Source of the DNA: Actinomycetes bacterium
GTDB lineage: Bacteria; Actinomycetota; Acidimicrobiia; Acidimicrobiales; Aldehydirespiratoraceae
Length of the DNA stretch: 64,000 bases
Reading direction: 5' to 3'
Assembly: GCA_024276495.1 (NCBI GenBank)
Contig: JAJRXC010000029.1
Span: 1-64,000 of the forward strand
In this document: in pieces, positions 27,990 through 38,097 of the stretch
Numbering within the stretch: position 1 is the stretch's first letter
How the letters are laid out: each line of letters begins with the position of its first letter
Translations under genes and position numbers: made by a program
Notes under the pieces: model-generated
Database searches by the model: none
What the model was told of the DNA's origin: nothing
What the model saw: only the letters and a program-made list of their open reading frames with translations

Positions 27990-28256
27990 ATGGCAACGCT
28001 CGTGATCCGACATGGGGTGGCCAACTACGACTCGTGGCGAACCACCTACGACGACGCGGAGACACTTCGAACGAAGCACGGCTGCACCCAGGACCGTGTG
28101 CTGCGCGACCCGAACGACGACGAGCTGCTCGTCGTGCACGAGTTCCCCGACCTCGACGCCGCCCGGGCATTCGCCGACGACCCGGAGCTGGCCCAGGCGA
28201 TGCAAACCGCCGGCGTCACCGGGCCACCGAGAATCGAGTTCTACACTGATGCATGA
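27990..28256 (+). CDS. Small antibiotic-biosynthesis-monooxygenase-like (ABM/dimeric alpha-beta barrel) protein
   Basis: This encodes 88 residues. The pattern ATLVIRHGVANYDSWRTTYDD, a VVHEFPDLDAARAFADDPEL helix and a last strand RIEFYTDA fits a ferredoxin-like dimeric barrel of the ABM type. Such proteins often act as cofactor-free monooxygenases or cyclases, or have no known activity. It is first in the operon under the promoter at 27923. Its stop overlaps the MarR start (ATGA). Confidence 0.75.
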   Translation: MATLVIRHGVANYDSWRTTYDDAETLRTKHGCTQDRVLRDPNDDELLVVHEFPDLDAARAFADDPELAQAMQTAGVTGPPRIEFYTDA

Positions 28257-28906
28257 GCAATCCCGGCCTCGCCCGCAACGATGACGACTTCGTCGAGGAG
28301 TATCCCGGCGCCGATCCGAAGTCGAGCGAGTCGTTCGTCAACCTCGTCCAGGTGGGTGACCGTCTGGACGCGGAGATCTCCCGCCGTCTGCGGGCCGAGG
28401 CCGGGCTCTCACTTCGGGCGCTGATGCTCCTCGCGACGCTCGACGGCCTCGGCGGTCGGGCCACGGCCTCGGAGCTCGGTCAGCACGTCCCGATCACGTC
28501 CGCGTCGATCACGTCGCTTCTCGATACGTGCGAACGAAAGAACCTCGTCGTGCGCCGGGCCGACCCCGACGACCGCCGCAAGACGCCGGTCTTCATCACC
28601 CAGGAGGGGTACGACCTCATGGATCGTCTCCTCCCGGGCATGCATCAGCTCGAGCGGGAGGTGACCGACGTGCTCACCGACGCCGAGAAGGTCACCCTCC
28701 TGACGCTGCTGGCGAAGATCCAGGAATCGGTGATCGCGATCTCGGCCCAGGATCCCGCGTTGGAACGGGCGCCGCGGGTGCGACCATCCCGCATGCGCTA
28801 CCGCCCGGTCCGCACGGGTCCCGGGTCGTCGATCGACCAGGAAGATCGAGGGGAAGGCTCGCCGGCTACCCGACGCTCGCCGCGGCGAGGCAGGGTCACC
28901 CCGTGA
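28253..28906 (+). CDS. MarR-family transcriptional regulator
   Basis: This encodes 217 residues. The winged helix-turn-helix core is residues about 45-150, with [29 protein letters not shown] as recognition region and [16 protein letters not shown] as wing. The last 50 residues are basic and probably disordered, longer than usual. It is coupled to the ABM-like gene upstream and to the first sulfatase downstream (GTGA), so repressor and targets share one transcript. Its operator is probably the palindrome at 27931-27970. Confidence 0.92.
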   Translation: MSNPGLARNDDDFVEEYPGADPKSSESFVNLVQVGDRLDAEISRRLRAEAGLSLRALMLLATLDGLGGRATASELGQHVPITSASITSLLDTCERKNLVVRRADPDDRRKTPVFITQEGYDLMDRLLPGMHQLEREVTDVLTDAEKVTLLTLLAKIQESVIAISAQDPALERAPRVRPSRMRYRPVRTGPGSSIDQEDRGEGSPATRRSPRRGRVTP

Positions 28907-30339
28907 GCCAACGCCCCAACGTCATCCTGATCAACTGCGACGACCTCGGCTACGGCGATCTCGGCTGTTACGGCTCACCGGTCCACGACACCCCGGCCCT
29001 CGACAAGATGGCAGCCGAAGGGATCCGGCTCACCGACTTCTACATGGCGTCGCCGGTGTGCTCGCCCTCCCGCGGGGCGATGTTGACCGGCTGCTATCCG
29101 GCCCGGATCGGGTTCGACGACTTCGACGGGATCCATGTGCTGTTCCCGGGCATGGGAGTGGGTCTGAATCCGTCCGAGGTGACGATCGCCCGCCTGCTCA
29201 AGGACGTGGGCTACGCGACGATGATGGTCGGAAAATGGCACTGCGGCGACCAACCGGAGTTCCTGCCAACCAACCACGGCTTCGATCACTGGCTCGGCCT
29301 GCCCTACAGCAACGACATGGGCATCCAACCCGGTGAGTTGAGCGAGAAGGAACGGGCCGAAATCGAGGAGAAGAGGGGGATCACCTTGCCCCCGCCCCAC
29401 AAGGTGCCGCTCCCACTGATGCTCGACGACGATGTGATCGAGGCCCAACCCGATCAGGCGTCGTTGACAGCCCGTTACCTCCAGGAGTCGATCCGCTTCA
29501 TCCGGGAACCCCGCGACAAGCCGTTCTTCCTCTACTTCGCCCACATGTACGTGCACCTGCCGATCTACGTCCAGGCGAGGTTCGCCGAGGAGTCGCGCAA
29601 CGGGCCCTACGGTGCCGCTGTTCGCTGCATCGACTGGGCGGCCGAGGTGTTGTTCCACGAGCTCGCCGCGCTCGGCATCGACGACGATACGATCGTGATC
29701 TTCACGAGCGACAACGGCGCCCTCGCCCGACCCGGCGAAGGCAGCAACCTCCCTCTACGGGCCAACAAGGGGACGACGTGGGAGGGCGGCCAGCGGGTGC
29801 CGTGCATCATTCGCTGGCCGGGTCGGATTCCCGCCGGGATCGAGAGCAACGCGGTGACCACGGCCATGGACCTCTACCCAACGATCGCCAGATGGTGTGG
29901 GGCGACGCTCCCGACCGATCGCACGATCGACGGGCGCGACATCTCGGCCATCCTGCTCGACGACGACCCGACGTCGCCGCACGAGGCCTTCTTCTACTAC
30001 TCCGGTTCCAACCTTGAGGCGGTACGGTCCGGAAAGTGGAAGCTCCACGTCTACAAGACTCCCGGCTTCCGGCCCGGCGCGGGCCCGATCGAGGAGCTCT
30101 ACGACCTCGAGAACGACATCGGCGAGACCGACGACGTCGCCGCCGACCACCCCGAGATCGTGGCCGAGCTCCGCGGCCACATCGAACGGGCCCGGCTCGA
30201 CCTCGGCGACGGGGCGACCGCCACGACCGGTGCGGGCCGTCGCCCGATCGGGCGGGTCGACGACCCCGCGCCGCTCACGACGTTCGATCCCGACCATCCG
30301 TACTACATGGCCGAATACGACCTCGCGGACCGTGGCTGA
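28903..30339 (+). CDS. Type I sulfatase (formylglycine-dependent)
   Basis: This encodes 478 residues from GTG at 28903, which overlaps the MarR stop. The N-terminus [19 protein letters not shown] supplies calcium ligands. [11 protein letters not shown] is the C-x-P-S-R motif whose Cys becomes formylglycine. [20 protein letters not shown] and FTSDNGA complete the active site. It is arylsulfatase-like and hydrolyses sulfate esters of unknown substrate. No signal peptide is seen, so it may be cytosolic. No formylglycine-generating enzyme is in the window. Confidence 0.95.
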   Translation: MSQRPNVILINCDDLGYGDLGCYGSPVHDTPALDKMAAEGIRLTDFYMASPVCSPSRGAMLTGCYPARIGFDDFDGIHVLFPGMGVGLNPSEVTIARLLKDVGYATMMVGKWHCGDQPEFLPTNHGFDHWLGLPYSNDMGIQPGELSEKERAEIEEKRGITLPPPHKVPLPLMLDDDVIEAQPDQASLTARYLQESIRFIREPRDKPFFLYFAHMYVHLPIYVQARFAEESRNGPYGAAVRCIDWAAEVLFHELAALGIDDDTIVIFTSDNGALARPGEGSNLPLRANKGTTWEGGQRVPCIIRWPGRIPAGIESNAVTTAMDLYPTIARWCGATLPTDRTIDGRDISAILLDDDPTSPHEAFFYYSGSNLEAVRSGKWKLHVYKTPGFRPGAGPIEELYDLENDIGETDDVAADHPEIVAELRGHIERARLDLGDGATATTGAGRRPIGRVDDPAPLTTFDPDHPYYMAEYDLADRG

Positions 30340-30354
30340 ACGAGGACTCCGGCG

Positions 30355-31971
30355 ATGAGCCTCGACCCGCGCCGCCCGAACGTCCTCTGGGTGTCGTTCG
30401 AGGACACCAACCCGGTCTACGGCTGTTACGGAGATCCGGTGGCACGCACTCCGACCGTGGATCGACTCGCCACGCAGGGGACCCGCTTCCCGCTCGCGTT
30501 CTCGACCGCCGGTGTGTGCGCACCGGCGCGTGCCGCGGTGATCACCGGCATGTACCCGATCTCGATCGGGACCCACCACATGCGCACGACCCACGAGAAC
30601 CCGGCGGTGCCCGAGCTGCCGACGCCCTACTCCGCCCGGCTGCCACCCCACGTGAAGTGCTTCACCGAGTACCTCCGAGCCGCCGGCTGATACTGCACCA
30701 ACAACGAGAAGACCGACTACCAGTTCGCCGAACCCCGCAGCGCGTGGGACGAGTGTTCCGACACCGCGCACTGGCGCAACCGGCCCGACCCGGACCAGCC
30801 GTTCTTCGCCGTGTTCAATCCCCATGACACCCACGAGAGCGGGATGTGGCCGGGCATGATCGACGAGATCACGTTCGATCCTGACGACATGGTCGTGCCG
30901 CCCACCTTTCCCGACACGGCGAAGGTGCGCGTGGCGCTGGCCCAGATGTACGCCCAGATCGAGATCGTCGACCGTCGTCTGGCCGAGTTGCTCGATGAGC
31001 TCGACGACGACGGCCTGGCCGACAACACGCTCGTGATCCACTGGTCCGACCACGGGCCCCTCCCCCGCGGCAAACGTTGGCCCTACGATGCCGGCATCCA
31101 CGTCCCGATGATCGTGCGCTGGCCGGGCCGGATGCCGGCCGGCGAGGTGAGCGACCGGATCGTCAGCACCATGGATCTCGGGCCGAGCGTCTTGTCGGCC
31201 TGCGATCTCGCGATCCCCGCTCACCTGCACGGTCGGGCCTTCCTCGGTGCCGCCGCGGCGCCGCCTCGCCGATACGTCCACGCCTCGCGCGACCGACACG
31301 ACAGCGCCTACGACCGGATCCGGGCCGTGCGTGACACCCGCTGGAAGTATCTGCGCCACTACTACCCGCACCAGCCGTACGTGAGCTGGATTCCGTTTCG
31401 CAACGCCCACCCGATCATGCAGGAGATGATGCGTCTGCACGCGCTCGGTGAGCTCGAGGGAGTTCCCGCCTCGTTTCTCGCCGACTCCCGACCGGCCGAG
31501 GAGCTCTACGACTGCGACTCGGACCCGTACGAGACCGAGAACCTCGCCGCCGACCCCGCCCACCGGTCGACGCTGGAACGACTCCGGACCGAATGCGACC
31601 GATGGCTCGCCGACGTCGGTGATCTGGGCGAGATCGACGAGGCGCAGATGGTGGCGACCTGGTACCCCGACGGCGTTCCCGTGGTGCCGCCACCGCGGTT
31701 CGTTCCCGTCACCCCCACCGACGCGGGGACCGCGCCGGTCGACGACGACGCCGAGATCGAGGGACCGGCCCTCATCCAGATCCACAGCGGCACCCAGGGC
31801 GCGTCGATCGAGTACCGGATCGACGACGATCCGAACTGGCGCTTGTACTCGGGGCCGATCCGGCTCGCCGTCGGTTCGGAGACGGTGATCCACGCCCGAG
31901 CCGACCGGATCGGGTTCGAGCCGAGCGCCGAGGTCACCGTCCGGTTCCGGGTCACCGCCGCATCGGCGTGA
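30355..31971 (+). pseudogene. Type I sulfatase (sulfohydrolase-like) interrupted by in-frame TGA
   Basis: One reading frame from ATG 30355 to 31971 would give 538 residues but for the TGA at 30688-30690. The first part has NVLWVSFEDTNPVYGCYG and the formylglycine motif CAPARAAVITG. After the TGA the frame continues at once with YCTNNEKTDYQF, as in N-sulfoglucosamine-type sulfohydrolases, where related proteins read AGYYCTNN at the break. Metal and active-site residues follow (FAVFNPHDTHES, HWSDHGPLPRGKRW). The C-terminus (about 480-535) is a small beta-rich chitobiase-like domain. Either the gene is recently broken, the base is wrong, or the stop is read through. The gene starts 15 bases after the first sulfatase. 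Confidence 0.8.
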
Positions 31972-31986
31972 CCGCCGGCGCCGTGG

Positions 31987-32703
31987 TCAGCGAACGATCC
32001 GCATCCCGGTGATGCCGCCGTCGATGAGCAGCTGCTGGCCGCTCGTGAACGTGGTGGGCGCGGCGAGATAGACGACCGCGGCGGCAACTTCTTCGGGGGC
32101 GACCAGCCGACCCAGCGGTTGACGCGCCTCGAGCGCGGCCCGCGTCGCGTCGGGGTCGTCGCTCTCGGCGACGAGCCGCCGAACCCAGGGGCCGTCCACC
32201 GTGCCCGGGCTCACACAGTTGACCCGGATTCCCGTTGTGGCCTCGTCGGCGGCCATGGCTTTCGTCAGCCCCAGGACGGCACCCTTCGACGCGCCATAGA
32301 CCGCCCGCTCGACCAGGCCCACCTCGGCCGCGACCGAACAGGTGTTGACGATCGCCCCGGATCCGGCCGCCCGCATGAACGGGAGCACCGCGGCGCTCAT
32401 GTTGGCGATGCCGAAGACGTTGACGGCGAAGACCCGGTCCCAGTCCTGCGGCGTCGCGTCGACGACGTCGCCGACCGCACCGACCCCGGCGTTGTTGCAC
32501 AGCACGTCGATGCGTCCGTGTTCCTCGTGGATCGTGCGAACCTCGGCCGCCACCGCGGCGGGATCCCGCAGATCGGTCCCCCATTCGATGTCGAGACCGA
32601 CTGCCCGATCGCCTTGCGCCTCGAAGGCGGCAACAATGGCGGTTCCGATGCCACCGGCGGCGCCGGTGACGATCACGACTCGGGAGTCGGAATGCTCGTT
32701 CAT
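31987..32703 (-). CDS. Short-chain dehydrogenase/reductase
   Basis: This encodes 238 residues. The NAD(P)-binding TGAAGGIGTA (residues 13-22), CNNAGVG, and catalytic Ser with YxxxK (YGASK) are intact. LDIEWGTDL at the end of strand 2 suggests NAD preference. The substrate is unknown. It lies convergent to the second sulfatase and divergent from the third, inside the sulfatase cluster, so it may act on a sugar or steroid released by them; this is inference. Confidence 0.92.
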   Translation of the reverse strand: MNEHSDSRVVIVTGAAGGIGTAIVAAFEAQGDRAVGLDIEWGTDLRDPAAVAAEVRTIHEEHGRIDVLCNNAGVGAVGDVVDATPQDWDRVFAVNVFGIANMSAAVLPFMRAAGSGAIVNTCSVAAEVGLVERAVYGASKGAVLGLTKAMAADEATTGIRVNCVSPGTVDGPWVRRLVAESDDPDATRAALEARQPLGRLVAPEEVAAAVVYLAAPTTFTSGQQLLIDGGITGMRIVR

Positions 32704-32809
32704 GTCAGTCGTCTAGCAGCAAATCGTGGACAGAGCGGCATGCCGGCGCCGTCCCCGTGACCGCCTACGACCGGCGAACGATCGTCGCCACCACCGAGGT
32801 CAGCGCGCG

Positions 32810-34279
32810 ATGAGATTCCTCTACATCGACATCGACACCCTGCGGGCCGATCATCTCGGCTGCTACGGCTACCACCGCGACACCACCCCCAACATCGACG
32901 CGCTGGCGGCCGACAGCATCCGCTTCGAGAACGCCTACGCGTCCGACGTGCCCTGCCTGCCCTCGCGCACCGCGCTCGCCACCGGCCTGTTCGGCATCCG
33001 CAACGGCGTGATCAACCACGGCGGACTCGCCGCCGACCTGCGGGCCGAGGGTGCGGCCCGGTTCTTTCTCGGCGCCGTCGCGACGAACTCGTGGGCGTCG
33101 AGGTTCTACCGGACGGGTTGGCACACCGCATCCATCTCGAGCTTCCCGTTTCGCCATTCGGCGAGCTGGTGGAACCACGGGGTCATGGAGGCGATGAACC
33201 TGATGCGGGGCATGGGTGGAGAGCGGGCCGATGAGGTCCTTCCCGGGGCGCTCGACTGGCTCGACCGTCGCGGCCGGCGCGACCAGTGGTTCCTGCACCT
33301 TCACCTCTGGGATCCACACACCCCGTACAACACCCCCGAGGAGTACGGGAACCCGTTCGCCGGCGATCCCGTTCCGGCCTGGCACACCGAGGAGGTCCGA
33401 CAGCACAACTGGGGTCTGGCCGGGCCGCACTCGGCCCAGGAACCGTGGGGGTTCAGCCCCGACGAGTGGGGAGCTCCGCCGGCCCGCCAGCCGTAGAACG
33501 CCGACTCGATGGACGCGGTCAAGGGCATCTTCGACGGCTACGACGTGGGTGTCCGCTACGCCGACGACGCCGTGGGCACGATCATGAACAAGCTCGACGA
33601 TCTCGGCGTGCTCGATGACACCGCAGTGCTCATCTCCTCGGATCACGGAGAGGCGTTCGGCGAGCTCGGTGTCTACGCGGATCACCAGGCGGCCGACGAG
33701 GCGACCTGTCACATTCCCGCGATCCTGCACTGGCCCGGGCTCGCGCCACGGGTCTACTCCGGCCTCCGATACCACCTCGACCTCGCCGCGACCGTCGTCG
33801 ACCTCGCCGGGATCACGGTGCCGACGGACTGGTGGAGCGGCGAGAGCTGCAGGGACGCCCTGGAGGCGGGGACCGACGCGGGCCGCGACGCGCTCTTCTT
33901 GTCGCAGGGGGCGTGGAGCTGCCAGCGAGGTGTGCGCTGGGGCGACCATCTCTACCTGCGCACGTTCCACGACGGGTATCACCCCCATTGGGACGAGGAG
34001 ATGCTGTTCGACATCGCCGCCGATCCTCACGAGGTCGACGATCTCACCTCGAACGAGCCCGCGATGGTCGCCCGCGCGGCCGGCATGCTCGAGGAGTGGA
34101 CCCACACGCAGCTCGAGATCGCGCTCGGCGATCTCGGCGACCCGATGCAGATCGTGCTCGACGAGGGAGGGCCGTTCCACGTCAGGGGTCATCTTCCGGC
34201 GTATCTGCAACGCCTCCGGGAAACGGGGCGGGCCGGGTGGGCCGACACGCTCGCCGACCGGTTCCCCCACGATGCGTGA
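32810..34279 (+). pseudogene. Type I sulfatase interrupted by in-frame TAG
   Basis: A single frame from ATG 32810 to 34279 (489 residues) is broken by TAG at 33494-33496. The first part has FLYIDIDTLRADHLGCYG and the formylglycine motif CLPSRTALATG. The second part continues without a shift as NADSMDAVKGIFDGYDVGVRYADD and has SSDHGEAFGELGVYADH. The codon context PARQP-stop-NADSM suggests a lost Trp codon (TGG to TAG). Downstream translation could restart at ATG 33509, giving a protein without the catalytic Cys. A point mutation or base error is the simplest reading. Confidence 0.8.
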
Positions 34280-34388
34280 CCGATCGACGCCGATGATTTA
34301 GGTCGATCTTTACTCTCCGATAGCTCCGCTCGCCGTCGTGATGCGTCACCGTTCTCCCCGGAAGGACCGTCGACACGGGGAGGATCGC

Positions 34389-36413
34389 ATGGGGCACCAC
34401 GAGCATCCGTCGAGTCCCGGGCGCCGCCCGGACCTCTCGGCCGTGACGATGTCGGGCGTCGCCCGACGACTCACGACCCGGTTCGTGGTGACGACCGCGC
34501 TGACCTTTGTGGTGATGGGTGGCGGGTTGGCGCTCCTGGTGGCCCATGTGGTCGAACGCAGCGCCGAGGACGACGCCCGGGACGCGGCGTTGCTCGCGGC
34601 GTCGCTCGTCGTCGACGAGTTGATCGATGATCTCGCGGAGGGGGCGACGGTGATCGACCCGGCCGTGCACGAGGGTGTGATCACGGCATCGGCGATCGAA
34701 CGGCTGGTCATCTACAGTCCCGACGGCGTCGTCGTGGGGTCCACGACGGCCGGCCTCGTCGGCGATGTCGTCGACGACAGCGAGGGGCTCGAGGCGGCGT
34801 TGCGAGGCGTGACCACGACCGGCATCGATCGGCCGACCGCAGATCACGGGTTCGCGCCCGGAACCGGTCGACTCATGGAGGTGTACACCCCGGTTCGGGC
34901 CCCCTCCGGCGAGATCATCGCGGTGTTCGAGCTGTACACGAGCTACGAACCGACCGCGGCCGAGGCCCGTCGACTGACCTACGTGCTCATCGCGGTGATC
35001 GCGATCGGGTTGTCGTCCCTCTACGCGACCCTGTTCCCCCTGGTCCGCCGGACGTCGGCAAACCTGATCGAGCGGCATCGCGCCCTGCAGTGGCATGCCC
35101 GCCACGACACGCTCACCGGGCTCTCCAACCGGGACGACTTCCACGATCGTCTCAACGATCGACTGCGATCCGACCGGAACCGGCCGGTGATCCTCGCGAT
35201 GGTCGACATCGCCGGGTTTCGGGAGGTCAACGAGCTGCTGGGTCACGACGCGGCCGACGAGGTGCTGGTCGAGGTCTCGCGGCGACTCGTCGCCGCTGCG
35301 CCCCCGTCGGCGATCATCGCCCGATTCGGCGGTGACGAGTTCGTCCTCGCGGTGGACGGTGGCACAGTCCCGCCGCCCGACGTGTTCGCGACAAGCATCG
35401 AGGACACCCTCGTCGAACCCATCGATGCCGGCGGCGTGGACATCACCATCGAAGTGCACGTCGCGGTGCTGGCCATCCATCTTCCCGAAACCGATGCGAA
35501 GGATTCGCTGCGCCGACTCGACACGGTTCTGGGGAAGGTCAAGGCCAGCCGGAGCGGCGCGTTGACCGCTCGCGACACGAAACCCCGCCGCATCCCCCGC
35601 CTGACCCTCCTCAGCGAGTTCCAGAGCGCGTTGCTGGCCGATGACCTCGAGTTGCACTACCAGCCGATGGTGTCCCTCGAGACGGGCGAGACGATCGGGG
35701 CCGAAGCCCTGCTCCGGTGGACGTTGCGCAACGGCGAGGCGATCTCTCCCGGCGAGTTCATCCCGATGCTCGAGCGCACCGCGCTCATCCGTCCGCTGAC
35801 GAGATGGGTTCTCTCCCGGGTCGCCGACGATCGACGGCGCCTCCATGTGCGCGGGTTCGACCCTCGGTTGTGTGTGAACCTCTCGACCCGGTCACTCACC
35901 GATCGCCGGCTTGTCGACGACGTCGCCGAGTTCTTCCCGCGGGACCCGTCGAACGATTCGGGCCGACCGATCGAGCTGGAGCTGACCGAAACCGCGATCC
36001 TTCGCAATCCGGAGATGGTGATCCCGCTGCTCGCCGACCTCCGCGCCCGGGGACTCTCGATCGCACTCGACGATTTCGGGACCGGCCAATCGTCGCTGAG
36101 CCAGCTCCGCCAGCTTCCCCTCGACACGCTCAAGATCGACAGGGCGTTCGTCCGCGACCTCGCCACCAGTCGCGCCGCGCAGGTTCTCGTGCAGGCCATC
36201 GTCGAGGTCGCGGGCCAGCTCGAGCTCGCGGTCGTGCTCGAGGGGATCGAGACGCCCGACGAGCTGGACGTCGCGAGGTCGCTCGGATGTGAGATCGGTC
36301 AGGGCTATCTGTTCGCGAGGCCCGCGCCGCTCGAGTCGCTCATCGAACGGCTCCGGGACGAGCGGGAGATGGCCAACCGTCTGAGCGGCCGGATCGAGCG
36401 ACATTCGGGCTGA
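34389..36413 (+). CDS. Membrane GGDEF-EAL protein (cyclic di-GMP turnover)
   Basis: This encodes 674 residues from ATG 34389, chosen for the GGGGAGG five bases upstream; in-frame starts exist up to 51 bases earlier. A membrane span at about 26-50, an extracytoplasmic sensor region, and a second span near 198-222 are followed by a GGDEF domain (FGGDEF at residue 313) and an EAL domain (EAL at 439, with LELTETAI and DDFGTG). Both catalytic motifs look intact. It probably makes or degrades c-di-GMP in response to an external signal. It is monocistronic between the sulfatases and the PF10118-like gene. Confidence 0.94.
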   Translation: MGHHEHPSSPGRRPDLSAVTMSGVARRLTTRFVVTTALTFVVMGGGLALLVAHVVERSAEDDARDAALLAASLVVDELIDDLAEGATVIDPAVHEGVITASAIERLVIYSPDGVVVGSTTAGLVGDVVDDSEGLEAALRGVTTTGIDRPTADHGFAPGTGRLMEVYTPVRAPSGEIIAVFELYTSYEPTAAEARRLTYVLIAVIAIGLSSLYATLFPLVRRTSANLIERHRALQWHARHDTLTGLSNRDDFHDRLNDRLRSDRNRPVILAMVDIAGFREVNELLGHDAADEVLVEVSRRLVAAAPPSAIIARFGGDEFVLAVDGGTVPPPDVFATSIEDTLVEPIDAGGVDITIEVHVAVLAIHLPETDAKDSLRRLDTVLGKVKASRSGALTARDTKPRRIPRLTLLSEFQSALLADDLELHYQPMVSLETGETIGAEALLRWTLRNGEAISPGEFIPMLERTALIRPLTRWVLSRVADDRRRLHVRGFDPRLCVNLSTRSLTDRRLVDDVAEFFPRDPSNDSGRPIELELTETAILRNPEMVIPLLADLRARGLSIALDDFGTGQSSLSQLRQLPLDTLKIDRAFVRDLATSRAAQVLVQAIVEVAGQLELAVVLEGIETPDELDVARSLGCEIGQGYLFARPAPLESLIERLRDEREMANRLSGRIERHSG

Positions 36414-36483
36414 GCCCGCTCACGCGGCAAGACGCGCAAGTCGGCGCGACCGGGGCCGACTCCAGCCGTTCGGGCCGAATCGC

Positions 36484-37365
36484 TCATGCGACCCCCGCCG
36501 GCTTGGCGGTGAGGCGGCCCTCGTCGCCGAAGAGCTCCTCGCGCCACTGCTCGAGCAGGGCCTCGGTGTCGTGGTCGTCGGGGTGGAAATCGGGGCGGTT
36601 GTAGTCGCGCAGGCGCCGCCACACGTCACGGGTGAGGATCGGGTTGCTCCGGAGTCGGCCGAGACTCGTGCGCAGTCGACCCCGCCGGTAGGTCTCGCGG
36701 TCGCCGAGCAGCGACAGCACGACCTGCACGGTCATCCCGCCGAGGAAGCCCACGGTGATGATGTTCATCGTGATCCGCCGGGTGCGTTCGGTTCCGCCGA
36801 CGGCCTTGTAGACGTCGAACGCGACGGCCTTGTGTTCGTTCTCCTCCAGCGCGTGCCAGATGAACACGTCGGCGACCTCGGGGGCGCCGAGCAGGCGGCG
36901 GGCATCCTCGTCGCTCAGGAGGATCTCGGCGAGGGTGGCCGTGTAGTGCTCGAGCGCCGCCGTGCTCGCCAGGTTGCCGATCGGCTTCATCATCTTCTCC
37001 CGCATGGCGAGCGCCCACCGCACCACCGCTTCGATGCGTTTCGACGGGTAGCCGAGCGCGTCGAGACGGTCGTTGAGGGCGCGATGTTCGCGGCCGTGCA
37101 CCGCCTCCTGCCCGATGAACCCGGCGACCTCCCGTTTGAGGACCGGATCGGTGATCTGGTCACGAAAGTGGCGTACCGAACGCACGAAGAAGTCCTCACC
37201 GTCGGGGAACACCGAGGAGAGGGCGGCGATGACGTAGCTCGAGATGAGGTCCTCGTCGGCCGCGAAGTGCTTCGGGATGTCCTGGAGGGAATCCTCGAAG
37301 GAGATTCGCCGGGTGGGGATCGTGCGACGAGCGGACACGGTGGACGGTGCTGCGTTGGGGGACAT
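36484..37365 (-). CDS. Predicted metal-dependent hydrolase (PF10118/COG3687-like)
   Basis: This encodes 293 residues from ATG 37365; a GTG nine codons earlier is possible. The pattern matches the PF10118 family: FAADEDLISSYVIAALSSVFP, GQEAVHGREHRALN and WHALEENEHKAVAFDVY supply Glu/His pairs that may bind two metals, similar to ferritin-like helical proteins. Hydrophobic helices near residues 205-230 may touch the membrane. Function is not established. It is divergent from a TetR regulator with a palindrome between them. Confidence 0.85.
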   Translation of the reverse strand: MSPNAAPSTVSARRTIPTRRISFEDSLQDIPKHFAADEDLISSYVIAALSSVFPDGEDFFVRSVRHFRDQITDPVLKREVAGFIGQEAVHGREHRALNDRLDALGYPSKRIEAVVRWALAMREKMMKPIGNLASTAALEHYTATLAEILLSDEDARRLLGAPEVADVFIWHALEENEHKAVAFDVYKAVGGTERTRRITMNIITVGFLGGMTVQVVLSLLGDRETYRRGRLRTSLGRLRSNPILTRDVWRRLRDYNRPDFHPDDHDTEALLEQWREELFGDEGRLTAKPAGVA

Positions 37366-37406
37366 CGGTGGCTTTCCGATCGGGGGGTCCACTGCACCCT
37401 AGACGA

Positions 37407-37433
37407 ATTGAGTCTTTCACATAATATCTCAAT
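37407..37433. promoter_or_regulatory. Inverted repeat between TetR and PF10118-like genes
   Basis: ATTGAG (37407-37412) and CTCAAT (37428-37433) are exact inverted repeats separated by 15 AT-rich bases. The position in an 84-base divergent gap fits a TetR operator controlling both genes. Confidence 0.6.
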
Positions 37434-37449
37434 CTGTTATCCTCGTCAC

Positions 37450-38088
37450 ATGCCTTCCTCCGCGACCGTCGCCCCTGCCGCTCCCACCACGGCAAGGGGC
37501 GCACACACCCGACGCAGGATCCTCGATGTCGCCATCGAACGATTCGGCCACGACGGTTTCCGGGCCACGTCGGTGGCCGACATCGCCCGCCATGCCGACG
37601 TGAGCGGCACCCTCGCCTACGCCTACTTCGACAACAAGCTGGGGTTGTTCCTCGCCGCCCTCGACGACGACATCGCCGGCCTCATCGACGAGGGCGTCTC
37701 GTCGGTTCTCGACACGACCGGCGACGACTCCTGGCGAAGCACCCTGATCCTCACCCTCGTCGAGTCACTCGACCGACATCCCCTCGCCCGCCGCATGCTC
37801 GCCGGTCTCGAACCCGGCTTCACCGAACGCGTCGTCGAGCTCCCCGCCCTCGGAGAGCTGCGGGCAGCCGTCGTCGCCCGGCTCCGCCGCGACCGCGACG
37901 CCGGCCTCGTCCGAACCGACATCGATCTCACCACGATCGGCAACGGCACGGTCGGCATCTTCGTCTCGATGCTGATGGCCGCAGTCCAGTTCGGCGTCGA
38001 CGGGGTCGAGGCGCAGGCCCGAGACATGCTCGCCGTCGTCGGCGCCGCGATCGACCCGTTCGACTCACCCGACAATCGCCCGGAGTAG
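37450..38088 (+). CDS. TetR-family regulator
   Basis: This encodes 212 residues from ATG 37450. The helix-turn-helix is residues about 18-65 (RRRILDVAIERFGHDGFRAT, then YAYFDNKLGLFLAAL). The C-terminal ligand domain is helical and of unknown specificity. It is divergent from the PF10118-like gene and followed after 9 bases by uridine phosphorylase. Confidence 0.93.
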   Translation: MPSSATVAPAAPTTARGAHTRRRILDVAIERFGHDGFRATSVADIARHADVSGTLAYAYFDNKLGLFLAALDDDIAGLIDEGVSSVLDTTGDDSWRSTLILTLVESLDRHPLARRMLAGLEPGFTERVVELPALGELRAAVVARLRRDRDAGLVRTDIDLTTIGNGTVGIFVSMLMAAVQFGVDGVEAQARDMLAVVGAAIDPFDSPDNRPE

Positions 38089-38097
38089 CGTCGGACC

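Noticed and set aside
30688-30690. TGA in the second sulfatase as a third selenocysteine codon
   Set aside because: Relatives have Tyr at this position and not Cys, and the only hairpin in range is a 4-bp stem at the distance limit. A mutation or base error is simpler, though I leave it open in the findings.
29755-31893. A 712-codon open frame on the minus strand antisense to the sulfatases
   Set aside because: It is an effect of GC-rich third positions. Its sequence is Arg/Gly/Val-rich with no domain, and the plus strand encodes recognisable sulfatases over the same bases.
33494-33496. TAG in the third sulfatase as pyrrolysine
   Set aside because: No pyl genes are in view, the residue looks like Trp, and Pyl use is not expected in this group.
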